Source: Aquirhabdus sp.
GTDB taxonomy: Bacteria; Pseudomonadota; Gammaproteobacteria; Pseudomonadales; Moraxellaceae
NCBI GenBank assembly: GCA_030151145.1
Contig: JASLEL010000255.1
Location: forward strand, 1 to 7,593
DNA: 7,593 bases
Reading direction: 5' to 3'
Both the position numbers and the translations under genes were made by a program. This document shows positions 1 to 5,791 of this stretch, one piece after another. Below the pieces are notes generated by a model. The model saw nothing but the letters and a program-made list of their open reading frames with translations. It was not told the origin of the DNA and did not search any database. Position 1 is the first letter of the stretch. Every line of letters begins with the position of its first letter.

Positions 1-681
1 TATGCGGAGTTGGCCGAAGCGCTGAACTTAAGCGAAGCCAGCGTTAAACGGTTATTTTCGGACAAGAGCTTTACCCTGCAGCGGCTGGACGACATCTGCC
101 AGTGGCTGGAGCTGGATTTTTTTGAGCTGGCGCTGATCGCACGCGGTGAGACCATGGCGACCAATGAGATGACCATCGAGCAGGAGCAGATTCTGGCAGA
201 TGATTTGCAACTGCTCGGGATCTTTTACCTCGTGCGCAACAATTGGCAACTGGCCGATATCGTCGCCCGTTATGACCTGACCGAGCCTGCCTGTCTGCGT
301 CTCCTGATCCGTCTTGATCGCGCCGGACTGATCGAGGTATTGCCGGATAACCGTGTGCGCCTGCGTGTCTCGCGCCACGTCAAGCATCGTGCCTATGGTC
401 CGATCCGCATGCAGCACGGCGAGCGCCTGACCAATGATTTTCTGAGTGTGCGATTCGATGAGCATGAGGGGTATTTTGAGTTTGTCGGCGGCGATCTGTC
501 GGCGGCATCGGCGCTGATCCTGCAGAGGAAGCTCGATCAATTGGCGGTGGAGTTCTATGAGCTGTCGGCGCTCGACATCCATCTGCCAACCCGAGAGCGT
601 GCGCTCTATGGTGTCGTGATGGGCATACGACCTTGGCGCAGTGTCGAGGAGATGTGCGGGCTACGCCGCCGCCAGAACTGA
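1..681 (+). CDS. XRE (Cro/C1-type) helix-turn-helix regulator, 5' end missing
   Basis: The reading frame is open from the first base, so the true start lies upstream; 226 codons are visible, ending in TGA at 679-681. Residues 2-45 of the visible part form a Cro/C1-type DNA-binding fold: the LAEALNLSEASVKRLF segment gives the helix-turn-helix, and the following LQRLDDICQWLELDFFELA is typical of XRE regulators. A second region (about residues 68-125) looks like a winged-helix unit: a helix, a short turn, then LLIRLDRAGLIEVLP and an arginine-rich RVRLRVSRHVKHR strand. The C-terminal 100 residues are probably a regulatory or dimerisation domain ending in a YGVVMGIRPW segment. Similar two-part regulators are common in Acinetobacter and Pseudomonas (from memory). 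The target genes cannot be deduced. The fold call is firm; the regulatory role is inferred. Confidence 0.85.
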   Translation, partial: YAELAEALNLSEASVKRLFSDKSFTLQRLDDICQWLELDFFELALIARGETMATNEMTIEQEQILADDLQLLGIFYLVRNNWQLADIVARYDLTEPACLRLLIRLDRAGLIEVLPDNRVRLRVSRHVKHRAYGPIRMQHGERLTNDFLSVRFDEHEGYFEFVGGDLSAASALILQRKLDQLAVEFYELSALDIHLPTRERALYGVVMGIRPWRSVEEMCGLRRRQN

Positions 682-683
682 GA

Positions 684-705
684 TGCCTCTGTTTGGTGAG
701 AGGCA
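684..705 (+). terminator. hairpin immediately after the XRE regulator gene
   Basis: TGCCTCT at 684-690 pairs perfectly with AGAGGCA at 699-705 around an 8-base loop, three bases after the stop codon. No T-run follows, so it is not a canonical intrinsic terminator. It may protect the 3' end of the transcript or aid termination. Confidence 0.35.
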
Positions 706-756
706 CTTAGCACCTATACTCCTCGTCGAGTAGAGATCAATTTGCAAAACTGACGC

Positions 757-786
757 AATGACGTTCCGTGGATTTGGAACGTCATT
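757..786 (+). repeat. perfect 11-bp inverted repeat
   Basis: AATGACGTTCC at 757-767 is the exact reverse complement of GGAACGTCATT at 776-786, with an 8-base loop GTGGATTT. A run of six T residues follows only after 11 bases (798-803), so the usual intrinsic terminator spacing is not met. It could be an RNA hairpin or a protein-binding palindrome. Confidence 0.6.
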
Positions 787-852
787 ACACGCTGATATTT
801 TTTCGACCGACAAAACCCCATCTATCCAGCAGAACAAGTCCTCGCGGGCTGA

Positions 853-867
853 ACGGAGGCCCTCCGT
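853..867 (+). repeat. 15-base palindrome ahead of the rpoZ promoter
   Basis: ACGGAGG and CCTCCGT flank a single C. As RNA this folds as a 6-bp stem with a 3-base loop, followed by a T-rich stretch (873-880). It could be a weak terminator that insulates rpoZ from upstream transcription, or an operator just upstream of the -35 element. Confidence 0.4.
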
Positions 868-872
868 CGTCC

Positions 873-901
873 TTGTGTTTTAGCCTGCAAATCTGTACAC
901 T
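873..901 (+). promoter_or_regulatory. sigma-70-type promoter for rpoZ
   Basis: TTGTGT at 873-878 (4 of 6 to consensus) and TACACT at 896-901 (4 of 6) are separated by exactly 17 bases. Transcription would start near 908, giving a leader of about 38 bases before the ATG at 946. It is the best promoter-like pair upstream of rpoZ. Confidence 0.55.
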
Positions 902-945
902 ATACAGTCCGTTTTATCTATCACCTGATTGTTGAGAGCAAGCGA

Positions 946-1218
946 ATGGCACGCGTAACCGTAGAAGATTGCCTGGGCGCAGTGGATAACCGTTTTGAGC
1001 TGGTGCTGGTCGCCGCCAAACGCGCACGTCAGTTGGCGCGTGGTACGGCCGAGCCATCCCTGCCATGGGAAAACGACAAGCCCACCGTCATGGCCCTGCG
1101 CGAAATCGCCGCCGGTCATGTCACCAAAGAAATCCTGAAAGTCAAAGACGAGCCAGCACCCGTATCGAACCTCGATGCCGTGATGTCCTCGATCAACCTG
1201 AGCGACTTTTCGTTCTAA
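946..1218 (+). CDS. rpoZ: DNA-directed RNA polymerase omega subunit
   Basis: This 90-residue protein matches RpoZ in length and in its hallmark segments: the MARVTVEDC start, NRFELVLVAAKRARQLARG (about residues 15-33), the ENDKPTVMALREIAAG block (about 42-57) and a variable acidic tail. Omega binds the beta-prime subunit, helps assembly of the core polymerase and contributes to the ppGpp site in proteobacteria. The ATG at 946 gives the conserved N-terminus; a weak purine-rich Shine-Dalgarno (GAGAG at 934-938) precedes it. The C-terminus, NLSDFSF, recalls Acinetobacter omega rather than E. coli omega and is the best taxonomic clue here. It has its own promoter and terminator and no gmk or spoT beside it, although those are its usual neighbours in many gammaproteobacteria. 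Confidence 0.97.
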   Translation: MARVTVEDCLGAVDNRFELVLVAAKRARQLARGTAEPSLPWENDKPTVMALREIAAGHVTKEILKVKDEPAPVSNLDAVMSSINLSDFSF

Positions 1219-1242
1219 TCCGAACGACAAAACGCCATATGC

Positions 1243-1274
1243 AAAAAAACCTGCAAAGCTTTGCAGGTTTTTTT
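1243..1274. terminator. bidirectional intrinsic terminator after rpoZ
   Basis: A perfect 32-base palindrome: seven A, then ACCTGC-type stem bases up to the centre at 1258/1259, then the exact complement ending in seven T (1268-1274). As RNA it forms a stem of at least 8 bp with an AGCT loop and a T7 tail, and it works equally on the other strand. It starts 25 bases after the rpoZ stop and separates rpoZ from the next gene. Confidence 0.92.
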
Positions 1275-1315
1275 ATGTCTGAAACAAAGCGCTTATCCCG
1301 CGAAAGCATGTTATC

Positions 1316-1345
1316 TTGCCAAACATTATCTGTTCGATTCATAAC
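1316..1345 (+). promoter_or_regulatory. possible promoter of the binding-protein gene
   Basis: TTGCCA at 1316-1321 (5 of 6) and CATAAC at 1340-1345 (4 of 6) are 18 bases apart. Transcription would begin near 1352, just upstream of the ATG at 1364. If this is right, the in-frame TTG at 1316 cannot be the start codon because it lies inside the promoter. Confidence 0.35.
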
Positions 1346-1363
1346 CGTATTACGACCCTGATT

Positions 1364-2551
1364 ATGCCTGTATCTTCTTCTTGTTCGCGCCACGCCCGCC
1401 TTTGGACGACATTGACGCTGATGAGCCTGCCGCTCATCGGCCTGAGCACGCTCACCGCCTGTAGTAAAAAAACCAGCGACCACCCCGACCAGACGCCCAA
1501 TCAAACCACGGTCACCATCGGCTATGTCGGCGCACTCACGGGTGCACTGGCCCACTATGGCAAAGACGAAGAAAACGGCGTGCGCCTCGCCATCAACGAC
1601 ATCAATGCCGAGCATCCGACCATCGCAGGCAAGCCGGTGACATTCAAGCTGCAGAGCGAAGACGACGGCGCCGATCCACGTAATGCCACCAGCGCGGCCC
1701 AGCGTCTGGTCGATGCAGGCGTTGCTGCCGTGATCGGCCATACCACCTCAAGCTCGACCCTCCCTGCCTCCGGTCTCTACAATGCCGCCGGGATTCCGCT
1801 GTTTTCCCCTGCCGTGACCAATCCGGGACTGACCCAGCAGGGCTTTCAGCTCGTCTTCCGTCCGATTGCCAGTGACGTGCAGCAGGGCAAGACGCTGGCT
1901 GAGATCGCAGTGACACGTCTGCATGCCCAACGCATTGCCATCTTTGATGATCGCAGCACCTATGGCGTCGGTATGGCCGATGAGTTTGAAAAATCCGTCA
2001 AGGCCCTGCATGGTCAGATCGTCGCGCGTGAATCCGGCAGCGATAAGGAAACCGACTTTAATGCCCCGCTGACCCGCATCAAGAGCCAGACCCCGGATTT
2101 GATTTTCTTTGCCGGTAATGACGGTCAGGCCGCCGCCATCGTGCAGCAGATCCGCAATCTCGGCATGTCCGCGCAATTCCTCGCGGGTGACGGCGTACAT
2201 ACGCCGGAGTTCATCAAGCTCGCCGGCAAATACGCCGAAGGCAGCATCTCGACCCTCGTCGGCCTGCCACTCGACAAGATGCCTGGCGGTCCCGACTTCC
2301 AGAAACACTTCCAGCAGCAGTTCGGCTCCATCCAGCTCTTCTCACCCTACTACTATGACGCCACGCGCATCGTGGCCCGCGCGATGCAGGCCGCCGACTC
2401 CACCGACCCCAAGGTCTATGGGCCCAAGATCAAGTCCATCGACTATCAAGGCGTGACCAACCGCATTCAGTTCGATGCGCATGGGGACCTTGTACACGGC
2501 CAAATCACCGCCTATCAGGCACAAGGGCAAAAATGGGTGGAGCTGCCTTAA
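1364..2551 (+). CDS. branched-chain amino acid-type ABC transporter substrate-binding lipoprotein
   Basis: With the ATG at 1364 the protein has 395 residues. It starts with a lipoprotein signal: a basic SRHAR segment, a hydrophobic stretch, then the lipobox LTAC with the acylated Cys at residue 33 and Ser after it. A polar linker leads into a LivJ/LivK/BraC-type (Peripla_BP_6) fold beginning TVTIGYVGALTG. Family hallmarks include EENGVRLAINDIN, DPRNATSAAQRLVDAGVAAVIG, the serine/threonine-rich HTTSSSTLPAS segment, and SPAVTN, which corresponds to the ligand-contacting Ala-Ala-Thr of LivJ. STYGVGMADEF and the FFAGNDGQAAAIVQQIR hinge follow. Such proteins capture leucine-like amino acids, amides or related ligands; the exact ligand cannot be read. 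No permease or ATPase genes are adjacent, so it is an orphan here. No clear Shine-Dalgarno precedes the ATG; a TTG at 1316 and an ATG at 1421 are alternative starts. Confidence 0.88.
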   Translation: MPVSSSCSRHARLWTTLTLMSLPLIGLSTLTACSKKTSDHPDQTPNQTTVTIGYVGALTGALAHYGKDEENGVRLAINDINAEHPTIAGKPVTFKLQSEDDGADPRNATSAAQRLVDAGVAAVIGHTTSSSTLPASGLYNAAGIPLFSPAVTNPGLTQQGFQLVFRPIASDVQQGKTLAEIAVTRLHAQRIAIFDDRSTYGVGMADEFEKSVKALHGQIVARESGSDKETDFNAPLTRIKSQTPDLIFFAGNDGQAAAIVQQIRNLGMSAQFLAGDGVHTPEFIKLAGKYAEGSISTLVGLPLDKMPGGPDFQKHFQQQFGSIQLFSPYYYDATRIVARAMQAADSTDPKVYGPKIKSIDYQGVTNRIQFDAHGDLVHGQITAYQAQGQKWVELP

Positions 2552-2617
2552 TACAAGGTCAATCCACCTCGCGAATAAAGCACGCCTCTGCTCAAAATCT
2601 GCGCTATCATGATCTCA

Positions 2618-2639
2618 GCCGCATCAAGCGAGATGCGGC
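2618..2639 (+). repeat. 8-bp GC-rich hairpin upstream of the small exported-protein gene
   Basis: GCCGCATC (2618-2625) pairs with GATGCGGC (2632-2639) around a 6-base loop. It lies between the binding-protein stop (2551) and the Shine-Dalgarno at 2662. No T-run follows. It may mark the 3' end of the upstream transcript or structure the leader of the next gene. Confidence 0.4.
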
Positions 2640-2674
2640 CAAAACCCGCGTGCAAAATAACAGGGAGATCTGCG

Positions 2675-3133
2675 ATGTCCCGATTAGCGATTGTATTGTT
2701 GCTGCTGGTGACCACGGCAAGTCAGGTCTATGCCGGCACATATACCGACCGATTATCCGAATGCGTCATCGCCAAGGCCACGCCGGAAGATATGAGAACG
2801 ATGAACCGCTGGGTCTTCATCGCCATGTCCAAGAGCCACGATGTGCAGGGACTGATCACCATCCCAGACGCAGAGGCAAATGCCGTCAGTCAGCAGGTCA
2901 ATGATCTCTTCACCGATCTGCTCATCCATCGCTGCACTGCAGAGGCACGTTTGGCCTTACTCCATGAAGGGCACGGCGGGATCGGTGATGGTTTCGCAAA
3001 ACTGGGCAATGTGGCAATCACCAATCTGATCAATGACCCTCACTTCTACGATTACGCTCACGCACCGCTGTCACCGGACAATCTGCAGCAACTGCAGGAT
3101 ACCTTTAAAGACATCACCCCTGCCGGTCCATAA
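2675..3133 (+). CDS. small exported protein of unknown function
   Basis: The ATG at 2675 has a good Shine-Dalgarno (AGGGAG at 2662-2667, 7 bases upstream) and starts a clear Sec signal peptide. Residues 1-20 are Met-Ser-Arg, a run of Leu/Val/Ile, and VYA before the cleavage site. The precursor has 152 residues and the mature protein about 132. There are only two cysteines, Cys30 (SEC) and Cys87 (HRC), both in the mature part, so a periplasmic disulphide is likely. Recognisable segments are a tryptophan helix (MNRWVFIAM), an NDLFTDLLIHRC helix and a glycine/histidine patch, LLHEGHGGIGDGF. From memory it resembles small periplasmic hypothetical proteins of Acinetobacter with the same Cys/Trp/Cys layout, but I cannot name a family. 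No catalytic motif is seen. It is probably monocistronic. Confidence 0.8.
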   Translation: MSRLAIVLLLLVTTASQVYAGTYTDRLSECVIAKATPEDMRTMNRWVFIAMSKSHDVQGLITIPDAEANAVSQQVNDLFTDLLIHRCTAEARLALLHEGHGGIGDGFAKLGNVAITNLINDPHFYDYAHAPLSPDNLQQLQDTFKDITPAGP

Positions 3134-3167
3134 CAAACAGTAAGCCCATCATCTGTATTACAAACAG

Positions 3168-3196
3168 CGCGACCTGCTCATGATAAGCAGGTCGTG
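3168..3196. terminator. hairpin between convergent genes
   Basis: CGACCTGCT at 3170-3178 pairs perfectly with AGCAGGTCG at 3186-3194 around a 7-base loop. One G-T wobble and one more C-G pair extend the stem to 3168-3196. It lies in the 108-base gap between genes converging from both sides, as expected for a shared terminator. No strong T-run follows on the plus strand; on the minus strand the stem is followed by TGTTTGT, slightly better for the hydrolase gene. Confidence 0.55.
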
Positions 3197-3241
3197 ATCA
3201 CATCTCTCAGATATACCAATACCACCACGCCAACAGCCGAA

Positions 3242-3988
3242 TCAGCCTAATACCCGCGCAAGCAGATCCAGCATCGCCACATTCGACGCGCTATCTGCGG
3301 CGGCGTTATAGCCGAGATCGACGCCATTGGCCACCGCACGTGCATCGGCGGCAGGATTGGTGAAGCCATGCTTGGCATCGGGATGAATCGTCACCGAGTA
3401 CGTCACCCCGGCAGCATCCATTTCGGCTTTAAACCCATCTACTGCGACCATCGGCACCATCGTATCCGCTGCACCATGATGCACCTGTAGCTCAGCCTTG
3501 ACCTGTCCTGCCTGCGCGGGGGCTTTGGGCGTGAGATTGCCATGGAAACTCACGGCGGCCTTCACATCGAGTCCCGCACGCGCCATATCGAGCGCGACTT
3601 TGCCACCAAAGCAAAATCCGATGACCGCAAGGCGCGTCGCATCTACTTCTGGCTGCGCCGCCAGCGTCTCAAGCCCAGCATTGGCACGCGCGATCAGGGC
3701 ATTCTGATCATGCAGCAGCTCCATCATCCATGCACTTGCCAGCGGCACCTGATCAGTCACACGCGCGTCGCCATACAGGTCGATCGCGAAGGCTGCATAG
3801 CCTGCCTCGGCAAGCCGTAGCGCACGATCCTTGGGATGCTCGGTCACGCCCCACCACTCCGGGCACACCACCACGCCTGCGACGGGCAATGCCACATCGC
3901 GCGGATAAGCAAAATAACCGACAAGCGCCGCGCCATCCGGTGCGGTGTAATGAATCTGGCGAGTTTCAGTGGTATGCGGGGTAGTCAT
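3242..3988 (-). CDS. dienelactone hydrolase family protein
   Basis: This is a 248-residue alpha/beta hydrolase of the dienelactone hydrolase family. The start at 3988 has a GGAG Shine-Dalgarno (complement of 3996-3999) 7 bases upstream; an in-frame ATG at 4033 would add 15 residues that do not look like this family. The triad is visible: nucleophile Cys126 in GFCFGGK, Asp175 in HGAADTMVP and His207 in DAKHGF. The CPEWWG segment (Glu44) corresponds to the Glu that tunes the nucleophile in the classical enzyme. In chlorocatechol degradation such enzymes open dienelactone to maleylacetate. Many chromosomal homologues have other or unknown ester or lactone substrates, and no catechol-pathway genes are nearby, so the substrate is uncertain. 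There is no signal peptide, so it is cytoplasmic. The next gene on this strand ends 202 bases upstream, so it probably has its own promoter. Confidence 0.93.
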   Translation of the reverse strand: MTTPHTTETRQIHYTAPDGAALVGYFAYPRDVALPVAGVVVCPEWWGVTEHPKDRALRLAEAGYAAFAIDLYGDARVTDQVPLASAWMMELLHDQNALIARANAGLETLAAQPEVDATRLAVIGFCFGGKVALDMARAGLDVKAAVSFHGNLTPKAPAQAGQVKAELQVHHGAADTMVPMVAVDGFKAEMDAAGVTYSVTIHPDAKHGFTNPAADARAVANGVDLGYNAAADSASNVAMLDLLARVLG

Positions 3989-4190
3989 GAGATCGCTCCG
4001 TGGAGGGTGTGGAATATCTGGTTTTATCGGCACGGTGACCGATCAGAAAAGCCCGGCACCAGCCTATTACCCTGGCGAGTATAGCGGGCAATTCGTGATA
4101 ACCGGGTTAACGCCACACGCGGATCATACAGACGCTTACAACTTTTTCCCTCGCATCCTTGAGCGACCAAGACTCAGACTTATACGTTGG
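3989..4190. other. 202-base gap between the two hydrolase genes
   Basis: No plausible gene is seen. It contains the Shine-Dalgarno and putative promoter of the downstream dienelactone hydrolase. I see no convincing intrinsic terminator after the alpha/beta hydrolase, so some read-through into the dienelactone hydrolase is possible. Confidence 0.5.
4078..4109 (-). promoter_or_regulatory. possible promoter and operator of the dienelactone hydrolase gene
   Basis: On the minus strand a TATACT -10 hexamer (complement of 4078-4083, 5 of 6) lies 90 bases upstream of the start codon. No good -35 is found at the normal distance. Instead an 11-base palindrome, TAACC-G-GGTTA (4099-4109), covers that position, so an activator may act there. 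This is weak evidence from motif position only. Confidence 0.25.
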
Positions 4191-4997
4191 TCACAACTCG
4201 TTACGGTCTCCCAGTTTTGCCAAAAACGGCTGTGCATGTGCAAGGAATGCATCCGGAACCTCGGCAAAGGACTCATGTCCACAAGGTAGGACGATCAACT
4301 CGGCATTCGGGATCAGCCGTTTGGCCCGCTTACCATCCGTCATCGCCGGAATCACAAAGTCATACTTGCCAAACAGCAAGAGCGTGGGGGCCTTGATGCG
4401 AGATGCAATGTCACGCAGATCATTCTCAGGGCCACCAAAGCTGCGCCAGACTGCCCGATTGAGCGCACGTCGCTCTGGCGTCGCATGCTCGGTCGCCTCA
4501 CGCCGCAGCATGGCCTCAGTGGTGGGATTACGATGTCGCAGATACATCTTGGCAAACAGATGCGGTGACATCGCATAGCGACTACCCTGAAAGCGGCAGA
4601 ATGAGCGCGTAAACCAGTTTTGCGCGGTAAAGCCACCGGGTGCGACCAAGACCAACCCCAAGACACGCTCAGGGTAATCCACCGCAAAGCGCGCTGCGAC
4701 ATTACCGCCCATGGAGTTGCCAATAAAGAAAGCTGGCGGCAATGCAAGCTGGTCCATAAACTCGACCAGCACCCGATAAAAAAACGGTACCGTGATCGAG
4801 TCATAGCCTGCCGGCAGCGGCGACTGTCCATAGCCCGGCCAGTCGAGCGTAATGACCTGATAATGCTCAGCAAGCGTCGGGGTGGCCGCAGCAAAATCGC
4901 GCCCATCACCCGGATTGGCAGACAGCAAGATCATCGGAGTACCCTGCCCCTGTGTGGTGTAGTAGACCTCGCCCATCGATAACTGAATCAAAGCCAT
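4191..4997 (-). CDS. alpha/beta hydrolase
   Basis: This 268-residue protein has the full alpha/beta-hydrolase pattern. An oxyanion-hole segment follows strand 3 (LLSANPGDGRDF, about residues 24-35), with LDWPGYGQS next (51-59). The nucleophile elbow GNSMGG carries Ser95, the acid is Asp213 in FGKYDFVIP, and the base is His241 in LPCGHESF. A variable cap of about 70 residues (roughly 125-195) is rich in Arg and aromatic residues. The family includes C-C bond hydrolases, enol-lactonases, esterases and haloperoxidase-like enzymes; the substrate cannot be assigned. No signal peptide is present. The ATG at 4997 follows a strong purine-rich Shine-Dalgarno (GGGAGAGGG on the minus strand). It is divergent from the tetR gene across a 152-base region with two operator-like palindromes, so its expression is probably controlled by that regulator. 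Confidence 0.92.
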   Translation of the reverse strand: MALIQLSMGEVYYTTQGQGTPMILLSANPGDGRDFAAATPTLAEHYQVITLDWPGYGQSPLPAGYDSITVPFFYRVLVEFMDQLALPPAFFIGNSMGGNVAARFAVDYPERVLGLVLVAPGGFTAQNWFTRSFCRFQGSRYAMSPHLFAKMYLRHRNPTTEAMLRREATEHATPERRALNRAVWRSFGGPENDLRDIASRIKAPTLLLFGKYDFVIPAMTDGKRAKRLIPNAELIVLPCGHESFAEVPDAFLAHAQPFLAKLGDRNEL

Positions 4998-5048
4998 GAC
5001 CCTCTCCCGTTTATCCTGTCTATCTTACTTATCTCGCCGATGATGGAT

Positions 5049-5064
5049 GTGATATTTTTATCAC
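5049..5064. promoter_or_regulatory. operator-like palindrome, site 1
   Basis: GTGATATTTTTATCAC is a perfect 6-bp inverted repeat with a 4-base AT spacer. It lies in the divergent region between the hydrolase and tetR genes, just downstream of the putative hydrolase transcription start. Length and symmetry suit a TetR-family dimer. Confidence 0.65.
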
Positions 5065-5071
5065 CCTGTAA

Positions 5072-5087
5072 GTGATTTATATATCAC
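5072..5087. promoter_or_regulatory. operator-like palindrome, site 2
   Basis: GTGATTTATATATCAC repeats site 1 with the same GTGAT/ATCAC arms (one mismatch at the sixth arm position) and the same 16-base length. Its centre is 23 bp from that of site 1. It overlaps the -10 of the putative hydrolase promoter and the -35 region of the putative tetR promoter. Confidence 0.65.
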
Positions 5088-5104
5088 ATCGTGCTACGAT
5101 GCAA
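5076..5104 (-). promoter_or_regulatory. putative promoter of the alpha/beta hydrolase
   Basis: On the minus strand TTGCAT (complement of 5099-5104) and TATAAA (complement of 5076-5081, 5 of 6) are separated by 17 bases. Transcription would start near 5069, leaving a leader of about 70 bases. The -10 lies within operator site 2, so a bound repressor would block it. Confidence 0.45.
5092..5100 (+). promoter_or_regulatory. putative extended -10 promoter of tetR
   Basis: TGCTACGAT has the TGn extension plus a 4-of-6 hexamer at 5095-5100. The corresponding -35 position (5072-5077, GTGATT) is poor and falls within operator site 2. Transcription would start near 5107, about 43 bases before the ATG. 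Confidence 0.35.
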
Positions 5105-5149
5105 GCACATCCCATGAATATTCGATGACGACAGCGACGGAACTCCGTG

Positions 5150-5752
5150 ATGGACATCCAAACCACCCTTGACCCTAAAGGATCTCCTGCTTCACTCAGC
5201 ACGCCCACACGCCTGATTCTGGCTGCCAGCGAGGAGTTTAATCAGTATGGCTTCGCTGGCACCGATACCAATCGCATCGCCCGTCGGGCTGGCTTTGCGC
5301 CGCAGACCTTCTATCGGCATTTTGAGGATAAAATCGCCATCTTTGTCGCGGTCTATCGCGATTGGGAGGAGCAGGAACGGCGTGTCTTTGATGAACTGGC
5401 ACAGCGGCAGGCTGACATCAATGAGTTCGTCACTGCGCTAATCCAGCAGCACCGCGCCTATCGGGTCTTTCGCCGTAGTCTGAGGCTCTTGTCCGTTGAG
5501 CATCCTGCGGTGCGTCAGGCGCGTGCAGACAGTCGTCTGCGTCAGCTACGCCAGATTATGCAATGGTCAGAGCAGACGAACGTCACCGATCAGCATGCCC
5601 TGCTGCTCCTGCAGATCGAGCGGCTGGCAGATGCCATCGTGGATGAGGAGTTGAATGACCTCGGTGTGGACAGTAATCTTGCGCATCAGACGATAGCCCG
5701 TCTCATCCAACAATTAACGACCGTCGAGCGCCCTCAGCCCATACCGGAATAA
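5150..5752 (+). CDS. TetR family transcriptional regulator
   Basis: The 200-residue protein has a classic TetR N-terminal DNA-binding domain at about residues 18-63. Helix 1 is RLILAASEEFNQYGF, then TDTNRIARRAGFAPQTFYRHF gives the helix-turn-helix, followed by DK and the start of the ligand-binding domain. The remaining 135 residues are predicted helical, with no recognisable inducer motif. ATG at 5150 is preferred, with GGA at 5139-5141; a GTG codon directly before it (5147) would add one residue. The gene is divergent from the alpha/beta hydrolase, and the shared region carries two matching palindromes. The usual arrangement for this family is repression of both its own gene and the divergent enzyme gene, relieved by a small ligand, possibly the hydrolase substrate. 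That role is inferred from layout. Confidence 0.93.
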   Translation: MDIQTTLDPKGSPASLSTPTRLILAASEEFNQYGFAGTDTNRIARRAGFAPQTFYRHFEDKIAIFVAVYRDWEEQERRVFDELAQRQADINEFVTALIQQHRAYRVFRRSLRLLSVEHPAVRQARADSRLRQLRQIMQWSEQTNVTDQHALLLLQIERLADAIVDEELNDLGVDSNLAHQTIARLIQQLTTVERPQPIPE

Positions 5753-5762
5753 CAATCACACA

Positions 5763-5791
5763 AAATCCATATTGGAGCCAATAAATCCATA
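5763..5791. repeat. 9-base direct repeat flanking a 14-base palindrome
   Basis: AAATCCATA occurs at 5763-5771 and again at 5783-5791, a period of 20 bases (about two helical turns). Between and slightly overlapping them is the perfect palindrome TATTGG-AG-CCAATA (5770-5783). The arrangement lies downstream of tetR and upstream of the large final gene and looks like a protein-binding array. Confidence 0.55.

Larger units (their letters stand above)
682..945. other. 264-base intergenic region with three inverted repeats
   Basis: No credible coding sequence is seen on either strand. The region holds a 7-bp hairpin right after the stop codon (684-690 with 699-705, 8-base loop), an 11-bp perfect hairpin (757-767 with 776-786, 8-base loop) followed by a T6 run at 798-803, a compact 7-base-arm palindrome at 853-867, and the rpoZ promoter at 873-901. 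A good -10 hexamer, TATACT, lies at 715-720. Confidence 0.6.

Noticed and set aside
52..582. 176-codon open frame on the minus strand inside the XRE regulator gene
   Set aside because: It is fully antisense to a recognisable regulator and its translation shows no domain. It is a codon-bias shadow.
1193..1741. 182-codon open frame on the minus strand
   Set aside because: It runs through the rpoZ end, the terminator and the binding-protein gene, has a compositionally odd translation and no ribosome site.
2609..2674. Upstream in-frame ATG extension of the exported-protein gene
   Set aside because: It would place 22 polar residues before a clear signal peptide, and the ribosome site at 2662-2667 fits the ATG at 2675.
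2533..2904. 123-codon plus-strand frame overlapping the binding-protein end and the exported-protein gene
   Set aside because: It overlaps two better supported genes out of frame, and its product has no signal or domain.
3969..4289. 106-codon plus-strand frame spanning the gap between the hydrolase genes
   Set aside because: Both ends lie antisense to real genes and the product shows no domain; there is no supported promoter or ribosome site.
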